Assembly (NCBI GenBank): GCA_035378955.1
Contig: DAOSUS010000009.1
Coordinates: 1 to 64,000 of the forward strand
Origin: Candidatus Hydrogenedens sp.
GTDB taxonomy: Bacteria; Hydrogenedentota; Hydrogenedentia; Hydrogenedentales; Hydrogenedentaceae
Direction of reading: 5' to 3'
DNA: 64,000 nt
Shown: positions 45,827 through 54,310 of the stretch, piece after piece
How the letters are laid out: each line of letters begins with the position of its first letter
Numbering within the stretch: position 1 is the first letter of the stretch
Translations under genes and position numbers: made by a program
Notes under the pieces: generated by a model
The model's database searches: none
The model's input: only the letters and a program-made list of their open reading frames with translations
What the model was told of the DNA's origin: nothing

Positions 45827-46420
45827 GTGAAAGGGAGATATTTTTTCATTTCATTATTTGTTTTAAGTTGTATTTTAATTCCTTTAAAGTCTGTAATGGC
45901 ACAAGAACCTGCTAAAAGTGCCGATACAGGGACATCTTACAGAATTGCTGTTGTGGATGTTGAACTTGTTATGAGGGAGTACAACAAAAGAAAACAAAAA
46001 TACGAAGAACTTCAAAAAGAAGTAGATGCCCAACAAAAAGACCTCGATAATCTAATGAACCGAATTGAAGAAGACCGTAAAAAACTTGAATCCGGTAAAG
46101 CAACTATGAGTGATGAAGAAAAACTTGATTTGAAAATGAAGATAGAACAAGAAGCGGCTTCATATCGGGCTGAACTTGAAAAACGGCAAAAAACCATTGA
46201 TAGTAAAGAAGAAAGAATTATTCGTGAATGCTTAGATGATATTCAGAATGCTATAAATATAATAGCAACTTCGGATAATTACCATCTTGTTTTTAATGCA
46301 GGGAAGTCCCTGAAAAGCAGTTTGTTATACCATAGTCCAACTATGGATATTACTTCTAAAGTTCTGACTCAGTTAAATTCTAATTCTTCCGTAACCGTTA
46401 CACCGAAACCTAAAAAATAA
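45827..46420 (+). CDS. OmpH/Skp-family periplasmic chaperone
   Basis: The protein of about 197 residues has a signal peptide (RYFFISLFVLSCILI, ending near VMAQ), the family opening RIAVVDVELVMREYNKRKQ and long charged coiled-coil tentacles (about residues 55-145). Skp holds unfolded outer-membrane proteins on their way to BamA. The start is GTG 45827, preceded by AAAGGAAAA; an in-frame TTG at 45791 lacks a site. The position between bamA and lpxD supports the call. Confidence 0.88.
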   Translation: MKGRYFFISLFVLSCILIPLKSVMAQEPAKSADTGTSYRIAVVDVELVMREYNKRKQKYEELQKEVDAQQKDLDNLMNRIEEDRKKLESGKATMSDEEKLDLKMKIEQEAASYRAELEKRQKTIDSKEERIIRECLDDIQNAINIIATSDNYHLVFNAGKSLKSSLLYHSPTMDITSKVLTQLNSNSSVTVTPKPKK

Positions 46421-46471
46421 CTTCGGTAGAATTGTCCAATACTATAATCATATTTGAATATTTGAAAACAG

Positions 46472-47515
46472 ATGCAAATAAAAGCAATACAAATAGCACA
46501 ATGGGTAGATGGCAAAATTATTAGGGGAGAGGAAAATACTTTAATAACCGGGCTTAATAGCATTGAGAATGCTCGAGAAGGTGATTTAATCTTTATTCGT
46601 GATAAAAAATATGAAGCCTACCTTTCACAAACACATGCATCAGCAGTTCTTATAGCAGAAGAACCAACAGTCCCCCTGCCTGAAAAAATGGTGTGCATTG
46701 CTGTAAAAAATCCAGAAATTGCTTTTATTCAAATATTGCAAAAATTTGGATTCTCTCAACCTTCCATTCCTAAGGGAGTTCATTCTACCGCTATTATTGG
46801 AGATGATGTCCAATTAGAAGAAGGAATTGCAATAGGTCCGTTTGTGTTTATCGGAAAAAACACGCAAATCGGAAAAAATACCATAATCTTCCCCAATGTT
46901 TATATTGGTGATAATTGCCAGATAGGTGAGAGTACCTGTATTTTCCCTAATGTGACTATTCGGGAGAATACCACTGTAGGTTCTCAATGTATTATACATT
47001 CTGGAGTTTGTATTGGAACCGACGGATTTGGTTTTGTGTTCGATGGAAAGGAATGGATTAAAGTCCCCCAGATGGGACGGGTAATTATTGGTGATAATGT
47101 AGAAATTGGGAGTAATACCTGTATTGATAGAGCAACCTTTGGAGAGACAAAAATAGGTTCAGGAACTAAAATTGATAATTTAGTTCAGATAGGACATAAT
47201 GTTAAAATTGGAGAAAATTGTGCCATTGCCGCTACTACAGGTATTGCTGGAAGTGCAGTAATAGGCAATTGTGTCCGTATCGGTGCAGGTGCTGGTATTA
47301 ACGGACATATCACAATTGGCGATAATGTGACCATTGGCGCATGGTCAGGTGTAGCAAAATCGGTAGAAAAAGACGCTATTGTTTCGGGATTTCCTGCGGT
47401 AGAGCATTCTCGAGCCAAGAGAATATTAGTTGCTCAGCAATATGTCCCGGAACTACTTAAAAGAGTTAAAGACCTTGAAATGAAAATTCAAAAAATAGAG
47501 AATGATTGCGTATGA
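46472..47515 (+). CDS. lpxD: UDP-3-O-acylglucosamine N-acyltransferase
   Basis: LpxD adds the N-linked hydroxyacyl chain in lipid A synthesis. The 347-residue protein has an N-terminal uridine-binding domain (about residues 1-100) and a left-handed beta-helix built from hexapeptide repeats (IGKNTQIGKNTIIFPNV). A conserved catalytic His lies in VQIGHNVKIGEN. The C-terminal helix carries RVKDLEMKIQKI. It overlaps lpxC-fabZ by 4 bases (ATGA). Confidence 0.96.
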   Translation: MQIKAIQIAQWVDGKIIRGEENTLITGLNSIENAREGDLIFIRDKKYEAYLSQTHASAVLIAEEPTVPLPEKMVCIAVKNPEIAFIQILQKFGFSQPSIPKGVHSTAIIGDDVQLEEGIAIGPFVFIGKNTQIGKNTIIFPNVYIGDNCQIGESTCIFPNVTIRENTTVGSQCIIHSGVCIGTDGFGFVFDGKEWIKVPQMGRVIIGDNVEIGSNTCIDRATFGETKIGSGTKIDNLVQIGHNVKIGENCAIAATTGIAGSAVIGNCVRIGAGAGINGHITIGDNVTIGAWSGVAKSVEKDAIVSGFPAVEHSRAKRILVAQQYVPELLKRVKDLEMKIQKIENDCV

Positions 47516-48837
47516 AGAACCAAAGAACAATTAGCAAAGAAGTATCCTTCTCTGGAGTTGGGTTACATAGTGGAAGTTTAACCACAGTGACATTCAAACC
47601 TGCTCCTCCCGACACAGGTATAATTTTTATACGAACAGATATGGCGGGTAAACCGGCTATCCCTGCTGATATTGACCATGTTATTGATGTTTCCCGTGGC
47701 ACGACTATAGGTATTGGCAGTGCTAAAGTCCGCACAGTTGAACATGGCTTAGCGGCTATGGCAGGGTTAGGCATTGATAATCTATATATAGAACTTGATA
47801 ATGAAGAAATACCCAATGGAGATGGAAGTGCCCTCCCTGTAATGAACTGCCTTTTAAAAGCAGGAATTACTGAACAAGAAGAACCTAAAAGAGCTTTGGT
47901 CGTGGATAGACCTGTTTACTATCGACAGGATGAAGTTACATTAAATGTTCTTCCATCAGATGAGTTGCGAGTAACAATGACCATTGCCTATGACCATGTA
48001 GCTATCGGCACCCAATATGCAAGCTTTCCTGTCAACGAAGAGACTTTTATGACACAAATAGCCCCTGCTCGAACTTTTTGTTTCTTAAAAGAAGTAAAAA
48101 TGTTAAAAGAACAGGGATTAATTATGGGAGGTAGCCTGGAAAGTGCCGTAGTTATTGGTGATGAGGAAATTCTCAACGATGGACTTCGTTTCCCAGATGA
48201 GTTTGTTCGTCATAAAATCCTTGATTTGCTTGGAGATACTTATCTTTTAGGGCGACCCTTAATTGGACATATTATTGGGGTTAAATCCGGACACGAAAAA
48301 AATGTTATGTTTACCAAACAAATTAAAAAGGTATATTTGAATGGCTATGGCATTTATGCTGTTCATGACCCAAGACCAACGGCACACCGACAAATCCCTG
48401 TTTTGGATGTAAACAAAATATTAAGGATATTGCCCCATCGCTACCCGTTTCTCCTTGTTGATAGAATTATTGAATTCACCTCTATGAAGAAAGTCGTAGG
48501 TATAAAAAATGTAACTGTAAACGAACCTTTCTTCCAGGGACACTGGCCTGATGTTCCAGTAATGCCCAGTGTTTTAATTCTTGAAGCCATGGCACAGGTC
48601 TCTTCTGTCCTTATCTTCCGTGAAAATGGAGAACCGCCCCTTTATCAGGCCTATTTCATTGGAATTGAAAATGCTTCTCTAAGACGATTGGTCGTTCCTG
48701 GGGACCAGCTTGTTGTAGAAGCAGAGATGTTGTATTACAAAAATGATTTATTCAAAGCGAAAGTAATTGCTTCTGTCGAAAATCAAGTTGTGGCAGAAGC
48801 ATCTATGACTTTCGGTCTTGTTGAAATTAAAAAATAA
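47512..48837 (+). CDS. lpxC-fabZ: Fused LpxC deacetylase and FabZ dehydratase
   Basis: The protein of about 441 residues joins two enzymes. LpxC (residues 1-290) deacetylates UDP-3-O-acyl-GlcNAc, with zinc-binding motifs VEHGLAAMAG and HKILDLLGDTYLLG and the catalytic GHIIGVKSGHEKN region. FabZ (about 300-441) dehydrates beta-hydroxyacyl-ACP, with LPHRYPFLLVDRI and MPSVLILEAMAQV. This fusion is typical of Bacteroidota and occurs in other phyla. Start ATG 47512 overlaps the lpxD stop. Both active sites look intact. It ends the bamA-ompH-lpxD run. Confidence 0.96.
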   Translation: MKNQRTISKEVSFSGVGLHSGSLTTVTFKPAPPDTGIIFIRTDMAGKPAIPADIDHVIDVSRGTTIGIGSAKVRTVEHGLAAMAGLGIDNLYIELDNEEIPNGDGSALPVMNCLLKAGITEQEEPKRALVVDRPVYYRQDEVTLNVLPSDELRVTMTIAYDHVAIGTQYASFPVNEETFMTQIAPARTFCFLKEVKMLKEQGLIMGGSLESAVVIGDEEILNDGLRFPDEFVRHKILDLLGDTYLLGRPLIGHIIGVKSGHEKNVMFTKQIKKVYLNGYGIYAVHDPRPTAHRQIPVLDVNKILRILPHRYPFLLVDRIIEFTSMKKVVGIKNVTVNEPFFQGHWPDVPVMPSVLILEAMAQVSSVLIFRENGEPPLYQAYFIGIENASLRRLVVPGDQLVVEAEMLYYKNDLFKAKVIASVENQVVAEASMTFGLVEIKK

Positions 48838-48959
48838 CCTATCTCTGCATCTTCTCTTTATTTTGTATTTATTATTTTAAGTAAGTTATTATTTTCTACT
48901 TGAATTTTTAATGACAATATTGAAAAACTAATTTTTACAAAATATATTTTGACAAAAAA

Positions 48960-50087
48960 ATGAAATATAAGATTTTCAGCAATAACTTTTTTGTAATACT
49001 TTTAATTAGTTCTATTGTATTTTGTTCATGCAATAAAGAAGAAAGAACTTCCTTTTTAGTTTCAGGACAAATTGAATGCAAAGTTCATACTCCAGGTTCA
49101 ACAGTTGGAGGTCGTGTTATTGATGTTTTTGTTAGGGAAGGGGATGTAGTAAAAAAAGATACTACCTTAATTCAGTTTGATTGCGCCCAACAAGAGGCAA
49201 TGTATCAATCTGCTCTTGCCGGGGTTAAGCGTGCTGAATCTTTGGTAGAGAAACTAAAAAAAGGTGCTACAGAGGAAGAACTCCGTCAGGTAGAAAATGC
49301 CGTAAAAACAGCAGAAGCACAATATCGGCTTCTGCTTACAGGTGCAAGAGAAGAAGATAAACAATCCGCAAAGGCTACCTTAGAATCCGCAAAATCTGCC
49401 TTTGAAATAGCCAAACAAGATTATGAAAGAGCAGAACGACTATTTAACGAAGGGGCTATTTCTAAAAAAGAATGGGAACAGACAAAAATCCTTTTTGAAA
49501 AGGCAAAAGCAGAATATCGTGTAGCCGAAGAAAGACATAAGCAACTACAAAAAGGTGCCCGTGATGAAGAAATAGAAGCAGCAAAAGCGAATTGGGAACG
49601 CTCAGTTGCTATGTTTGATGAAATAAAAAGAGGACCGCGAGTTGAAGATATTCGTTCTGCGGAATCAGCATTAGAATCAGCTCGAGCCGAATTATCACGA
49701 GCAGAAACCGTTCTGAAAGAATGCACTGTAAAATCACCCATTGATGGTATTGTAGAATCTGTATCTGTTCGCAAAGGAGATATAGTCCCACCGGGTCCCT
49801 GTATCCGTATTGTAAATCCAGATGATTTAGAAATGGTTATCTATGTCCCTGCCTATATATTGGGTCATATTTCCATTGGGCAAACATTAAATTTCTATAC
49901 AGATGCTCACAAGAATGAAACATTTTCAGGGAAAATTATCTACATTGCTTCCGAAGGTGAATTTACTCCAAGAAATTTGCAGACACAGGAAGAGAGAATA
50001 CAACAGGTGTTTGCTGTAAAATTGTCGTTAAACTCATACGGTGGTAAACTTCGTGCAGGAATGACTGCTACTGTGAAAGTTCGTTGA
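48960..50087 (+). CDS. HlyD/YbhG-family membrane fusion protein (efflux adaptor)
   Basis: The 375-residue periplasmic adaptor has an N-terminal hydrophobic segment ending SIVFCSCNKEE, a possible lipoprotein site. A biotinyl-lipoyl-like half (GGRVIDVFVREGDVVKKDT) is followed by a long coiled coil (about residues 70-245). The other half is TVKSPIDGIVESVSVRKGD, then a beta-barrel domain. It joins the inner-membrane ABC exporter encoded next to an outer-membrane channel. The ATP-binding subunit starts 4 bases after its stop. No TolC homologue is present in the window. Confidence 0.92.
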   Translation: MKYKIFSNNFFVILLISSIVFCSCNKEERTSFLVSGQIECKVHTPGSTVGGRVIDVFVREGDVVKKDTTLIQFDCAQQEAMYQSALAGVKRAESLVEKLKKGATEEELRQVENAVKTAEAQYRLLLTGAREEDKQSAKATLESAKSAFEIAKQDYERAERLFNEGAISKKEWEQTKILFEKAKAEYRVAEERHKQLQKGARDEEIEAAKANWERSVAMFDEIKRGPRVEDIRSAESALESARAELSRAETVLKECTVKSPIDGIVESVSVRKGDIVPPGPCIRIVNPDDLEMVIYVPAYILGHISIGQTLNFYTDAHKNETFSGKIIYIASEGEFTPRNLQTQEERIQQVFAVKLSLNSYGGKLRAGMTATVKVR

Positions 50088-50091
50088 TACA

Positions 50092-51078
50092 ATGAGTATA
50101 AATTTGTCAGAGGTAGAAAATAACCCAATTTCTCAACAGGTTAATCCTGCAGTAATTGAGGTAAATGAATTATCCCGAAAATTTGGTTCTTACACTGCTG
50201 TAGATCATGTTTCTTTAACAGTTCGCAAAAGAGATATATTTGGTTTTTTAGGTCCAAATGGTTCTGGAAAAACAACGCTAATTCGCATGTTATGTGGAAT
50301 TCTCCGTCCTACCTCCGGCGAAGCAAGGGTTTTAGGATTTGATGTGGTTTCGGAAAGTGAAGAGGTAAAAAAGTCTATAGGTTATATGTCACAACAATTT
50401 AGCTTATACTCTGACCTTACTGTTCTTGAAAATATTACTTTCTATGCAAGAATTTATGGTATCCCCCGAAAACAAAGAAGAGAACGAATTGACGAAGTAA
50501 TTAATATTGTAGAGATAAAACCATACCTAAACCAATTATCGGGATCTTTATCTGGAGGGTGGAAACAAAGACTTGCCCTTGCCTGTTCACTGGTTCATAA
50601 TCCTCAATTGTTATTTTTAGATGAACCTACAGCAGGAATTGACCCTGTTGCCCGTCGTGACCTATGGAATCTTTTATTCGACCTTTCAGCACGCGGAACA
50701 ACTTTTTTTGTTACTACTCATTATATGGACGAAGCAGAACGATGTTCTCATCTGGGGTATATCTATTTTTCAAAACTTATCGCTTATGGTTCTCCTGAAG
50801 AATTAAAAAAGATGCCCCAGGTAACGCCTGAGGGGTTTATGCGTTATGAGATTAGAATAGACCGACTTACAGAAGCCATGCGTGAGTTGTTAAAAATGCC
50901 TTTTGTAAGGGATGCCACTATGTTTTCCGATGTTATTCATATTCTCATTCAACAAGGAAGTGAAGAAGAACTTCAGCAATCTATCCAGAAAAAAGGATTT
51001 CATATTCAGAGTTTACGATTAGTGCCACCGACACTTGAAGATGTTTTTGTAACTTTAACTCGTTCTTTTGGAAAGTAG
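50092..51078 (+). CDS. ABC exporter ATP-binding protein (YbhF/DrrA-like)
   Basis: The 328-residue ATPase has Walker A GPNGSGKTT (about residues 61-69), the signature LSGGWKQR, Walker B LLFLDEPTAGID and the switch His in TTHYMDEAE. The C-terminal extension is usual for exporter ATPases of the DrrA/YbhF type. It powers the ABC-2 permease encoded immediately downstream. The gene starts 4 bases after the adaptor gene. Confidence 0.94.
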   Translation: MSINLSEVENNPISQQVNPAVIEVNELSRKFGSYTAVDHVSLTVRKRDIFGFLGPNGSGKTTLIRMLCGILRPTSGEARVLGFDVVSESEEVKKSIGYMSQQFSLYSDLTVLENITFYARIYGIPRKQRRERIDEVINIVEIKPYLNQLSGSLSGGWKQRLALACSLVHNPQLLFLDEPTAGIDPVARRDLWNLLFDLSARGTTFFVTTHYMDEAERCSHLGYIYFSKLIAYGSPEELKKMPQVTPEGFMRYEIRIDRLTEAMRELLKMPFVRDATMFSDVIHILIQQGSEEELQQSIQKKGFHIQSLRLVPPTLEDVFVTLTRSFGK

Positions 51079-51082
51079 GTAT

Positions 51083-52198
51083 ATGTTTCAAGGGCTTTTT
51101 GCAATTGTTTATAAGGAAACACGGCATATTATTAGAGACCCACGAAGCCTTTTTTTAATGTTAGTTATTCCAAGTATTGAACTTATTATTTTCGGATTTG
51201 CGGTCAATTTGGATATAAAAAATATTCGGACAGGATTATTAAATCAAGATAAAAAAATAGAAAGTAGAAATTTAGTAGACCAGTTTGTTAATTCAGGCTA
51301 TTTTGATGTTGTTAAGATTTTCAACAATGAAGAAGAAATGGCTACGGCTATGCGTAGGGGAGATGTGCGTGTTGGAATTCACATTCCTCCCTACTACACA
51401 GACCGTGTATTAAAAAATGAACATGTAAGTGTGCAAATTCTCATTGATGGCAGTGATTCTACAGTAGCCATGCAGGCTTTAAATGTGAGCAATGCCATCG
51501 GATTGAGGGCTTCAATAAAAGTATTAAACAAAACAAAATCCTTGCCCCCTCAGTTCCCTATTGATATGCGACCTCGTGTATTATTCAATCCCGATATGCG
51601 AACAGCAAATTTTATGATTCCGGGTTTATGTGGCGTTATCCTTCAAGTAGTGATAATGTTACTAACATCTTTTGCTATTGTCAAAGAAAAGGAACAAAGA
51701 ACATTAGAACAATTAGTCGTTACACCTGTATCACGCTTTGGACTAATGTTGGGCAAATTGATTCCTTTCTTAGGAGTAGGAATATGTGAAACAGCATCTG
51801 TTTTGTTTTTAATGCGATTTTTGTTTCAAGTTCCTATTGCAGGAAGTATTTTCCTTCTTGCTTTCTTTGCAGGTATATTTCTCTTCACTACATTAGGTAT
51901 GGGGCTATTAGTTTCGACTTTTGCTCAAAATCAAATTCAAGCATTACAAATTTCCTTTCTTATATTATTACCGTCCTTCCTTCTTTCCGGTTTTATGTTC
52001 CCACAAGAAACCATGCCCAAAATTATTTATTGGTTTGGACAGATTGTTCCTGCTACTTATTTTATTCGAATTTTACGCGGAATTATTCTTCGTAATGCAG
52101 GTTTCTGGGACTTGTGGCATAACGGTGCTATTCTCGCTGCTATGGGTATCGTTATCCTTTTCATTGCCTCATTCCGATTCCATAAAACGATTGGATAA
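51083..52198 (+). CDS. ABC-2 type exporter permease (YbhS/YbhR-like)
   Basis: The protein of about 371 residues has an N-terminal helix, a large periplasmic domain (about residues 45-165) and five C-terminal hydrophobic segments (for example IPGLCGVILQVVIMLLTSFAI). ABC-2 signature segments are KEKEQRTLEQLVVTPVS and LLPSFLLSGFMFPQETMP. Only one permease gene is visible, so a homodimer is likely. The ATG at 51083 follows AGTAGGT; the in-frame TTG at 51068 overlaps the ATPase gene. The substrate is unknown. Confidence 0.92.
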   Translation: MFQGLFAIVYKETRHIIRDPRSLFLMLVIPSIELIIFGFAVNLDIKNIRTGLLNQDKKIESRNLVDQFVNSGYFDVVKIFNNEEEMATAMRRGDVRVGIHIPPYYTDRVLKNEHVSVQILIDGSDSTVAMQALNVSNAIGLRASIKVLNKTKSLPPQFPIDMRPRVLFNPDMRTANFMIPGLCGVILQVVIMLLTSFAIVKEKEQRTLEQLVVTPVSRFGLMLGKLIPFLGVGICETASVLFLMRFLFQVPIAGSIFLLAFFAGIFLFTTLGMGLLVSTFAQNQIQALQISFLILLPSFLLSGFMFPQETMPKIIYWFGQIVPATYFIRILRGIILRNAGFWDLWHNGAILAAMGIVILFIASFRFHKTIG

Positions 52199-52301
52199 AT
52201 TCCTAATTTTTAAAATTTGCAGTTTTCCTTGCATATAAACGATAATCCATTAATTTACCTAATCCTATAATGTCCCATGAAACATAAAGAAATAGAGTAG
52301 T

Positions 52302-53564
52302 ATGTTCCATAAAAGAATTATGTCTTTCTTTTTACTATGTCAGGTTGGCTTTTGGGTAGATTTTGCCATAATGGCAGGTGTTGTAGCACTGCCTTTCCTC
52401 ATCCTTGAACATATTCCTAATGGTAATACGGCTATTTCTGGAAATGTCTTTGCTATACAAATGGCAACTTATACAATTACCTGTCTTATAATGTCAAGAG
52501 TGGTGGGAAAATCGAAAAACATATTGTCATGGGCAAGATGGGGAGTTATTATTTTTACCTTTTCCTATCCCTTCTATCCTTTCTTCCCTTATAAGTATGC
52601 CTTTTATCTACTATCTGCAATAGCCTTTATAGGTATGGCAATTTCTTGGCCTGCTTTCTATGCATGGGTAGGGACAGAAACTAATGAAGCCAAAAGACAG
52701 CGAAATCTTGCCTTTTTCAATATTGCCTGGAGTTTAGGTTTTACAATTAGTCCGTTAGTTGCAGGGCCTCTTTATGATATTGATTTTAGATTGCCCTATA
52801 TCCTAATATTTTTTATAAGTATTTTGTCTTTTATTTTTCTTTTATTTATACAAAACGAAAACAGTCATTATAATCTGGAAGAGAACTCCATAAAGAATTC
52901 TGAAAATAACCCCAATGAAGATGAAACAAACAACTTATTTTTATATCCTTTTTGGATAGGGGTTTTTCTCGCAAACTTAATGTCAATTATTCCTCGTTCT
53001 ACTTATGCTGAACATCTAAAAAAATTGGTTTCAAACAATGAACTTCGCTTTTTATTTGAAGATACAGTTAGTCCCGTCCTAACAGGAGACCCGGCAACAA
53101 AGTTTTCCTGGCCTTCCGCAATGATGGCTTTTACTACAGCCGGTGTTTTTTTACTGTTTGCGTGGACCTATTTCTGGAAACATCGTATCTCTTTACTTAT
53201 TATTTCTCAAGGAATATGTGCTATTACATTTTTCCTTTTATCTGAAACAAAAAGTATCCTTTTAATATGTTTATCTTTTGCCGTAATCGGTGCGAACCAT
53301 GGTTTAACCTTTTTTGCTAGTACCTATTATAGTGTCAACAATCCTGTTCTTCGACATGGAAGGGCTTCCATTAATGAAGGGCTCGTAGGATTAGGTGGTG
53401 TCGTGGGAAGTCTTGTCTTCGGTTTTTTAGTAGATAAATATGGGGTGACAATATCTTACAAATATATAACATTTCTTGTAATTTTTGTTATACTGACCGA
53501 ATTATTGCTTTTTTATTACCTTCGCAAAAAGGTAAAATTATTACATGATAATAGAAAAGATTGA
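52302..53564 (+). CDS. Major facilitator superfamily transporter
   Basis: The 420-residue protein has about 12 hydrophobic helices with a polar central loop of about 40 residues (NSHYNLEENSIKNSENNPNE) and MFS-type features (for example GVVGSLVFGFLVDKYG). Its substrate is not evident. The next gene encodes a phosphatidylcholine synthase 29 bases away, so a role in lipid or choline supply is possible but not shown. A TATAAT element lies at 52266-52271, just upstream. Confidence 0.85.
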   Translation: MFHKRIMSFFLLCQVGFWVDFAIMAGVVALPFLILEHIPNGNTAISGNVFAIQMATYTITCLIMSRVVGKSKNILSWARWGVIIFTFSYPFYPFFPYKYAFYLLSAIAFIGMAISWPAFYAWVGTETNEAKRQRNLAFFNIAWSLGFTISPLVAGPLYDIDFRLPYILIFFISILSFIFLLFIQNENSHYNLEENSIKNSENNPNEDETNNLFLYPFWIGVFLANLMSIIPRSTYAEHLKKLVSNNELRFLFEDTVSPVLTGDPATKFSWPSAMMAFTTAGVFLLFAWTYFWKHRISLLIISQGICAITFFLLSETKSILLICLSFAVIGANHGLTFFASTYYSVNNPVLRHGRASINEGLVGLGGVVGSLVFGFLVDKYGVTISYKYITFLVIFVILTELLLFYYLRKKVKLLHDNRKD

Positions 53565-53593
53565 GGGCATAAGAACAAACAGATTGCTTACCT

Positions 53594-54307
53594 ATGAAGA
53601 ACGATAAAAAGTATTCCTGCATTCAATATGCTTTGGCATGGTCTATACATTTATTTACAGCGATGGGTGCTGTTTTTGGCTTTTTAGCGATTATTGCTAT
53701 CGGCAGACACCAATGGCTATTAGCATTTACATGGATGGCTGTATCTGTTTTTATAGACTCTATAGATGGTATACTGGCTCGTGCATTCAAAGTAAAAGAT
53801 ATCTTGCCCAATTTTGATGGTGCTTTGTTAGATAATATAGTTGATTATTTTACCTATGTGATAGTTCCCGCCAGTTTTTTATATGAGACCCATAGTGTTC
53901 CTTACAAATTAAATTTATTGTCTTCAATTTTGATAACCCTTTCTTCTGCTTATCAATTTTGCCAATCCGACGCAAAAACAGAAGACCATTGGTTCAAAGG
54001 GTTTCCTTCTTATTGGAACATTGTCGTACTTTATATATTTCTTTTAGATTTTTCGGAAAAAATCAATTTTATAATAATTTTGTCTTTAACTATATTGGTA
54101 TTTGTTCCCATTCGCTACCTGTATCCCAGCAGAGCCGTTCAGTACCGTTTATTAAATCTCATTTTAGTTTCAATTTGGGCATTTCTTATCGTATTATCTC
54201 TCTATAATTATCCTAATCATCATGTTTATATTTATTTGTCACTAATATATGTTCTTTACTATTTTATGTATAGTATATGGTGGACAATAAAATTACGCAG
54301 AGGTTGA
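53594..54307 (+). CDS. pcs: Phosphatidylcholine synthase-like CDP-alcohol phosphatidyltransferase
   Basis: Pcs condenses CDP-diacylglycerol with choline to give phosphatidylcholine in one step. The 237-residue membrane protein has the CDP-alcohol phosphatidyltransferase motif: D55, D58-G59, A62-R63, G76, D80 and D84. It also has the Pcs-type start ALAWSIHLFTAMGAVFGF and about eight helices. Pcs is best known in Alphaproteobacteria and a few others, so this is unexpected here. It starts 29 bases after the MFS gene and ends 3 bases before the GT-C gene, so the three may be co-transcribed. Confidence 0.75.
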   Translation: MKNDKKYSCIQYALAWSIHLFTAMGAVFGFLAIIAIGRHQWLLAFTWMAVSVFIDSIDGILARAFKVKDILPNFDGALLDNIVDYFTYVIVPASFLYETHSVPYKLNLLSSILITLSSAYQFCQSDAKTEDHWFKGFPSYWNIVVLYIFLLDFSEKINFIIILSLTILVFVPIRYLYPSRAVQYRLLNLILVSIWAFLIVLSLYNYPNHHVYIYLSLIYVLYYFMYSIWWTIKLRRG

Positions 54308-54310
54308 TTT

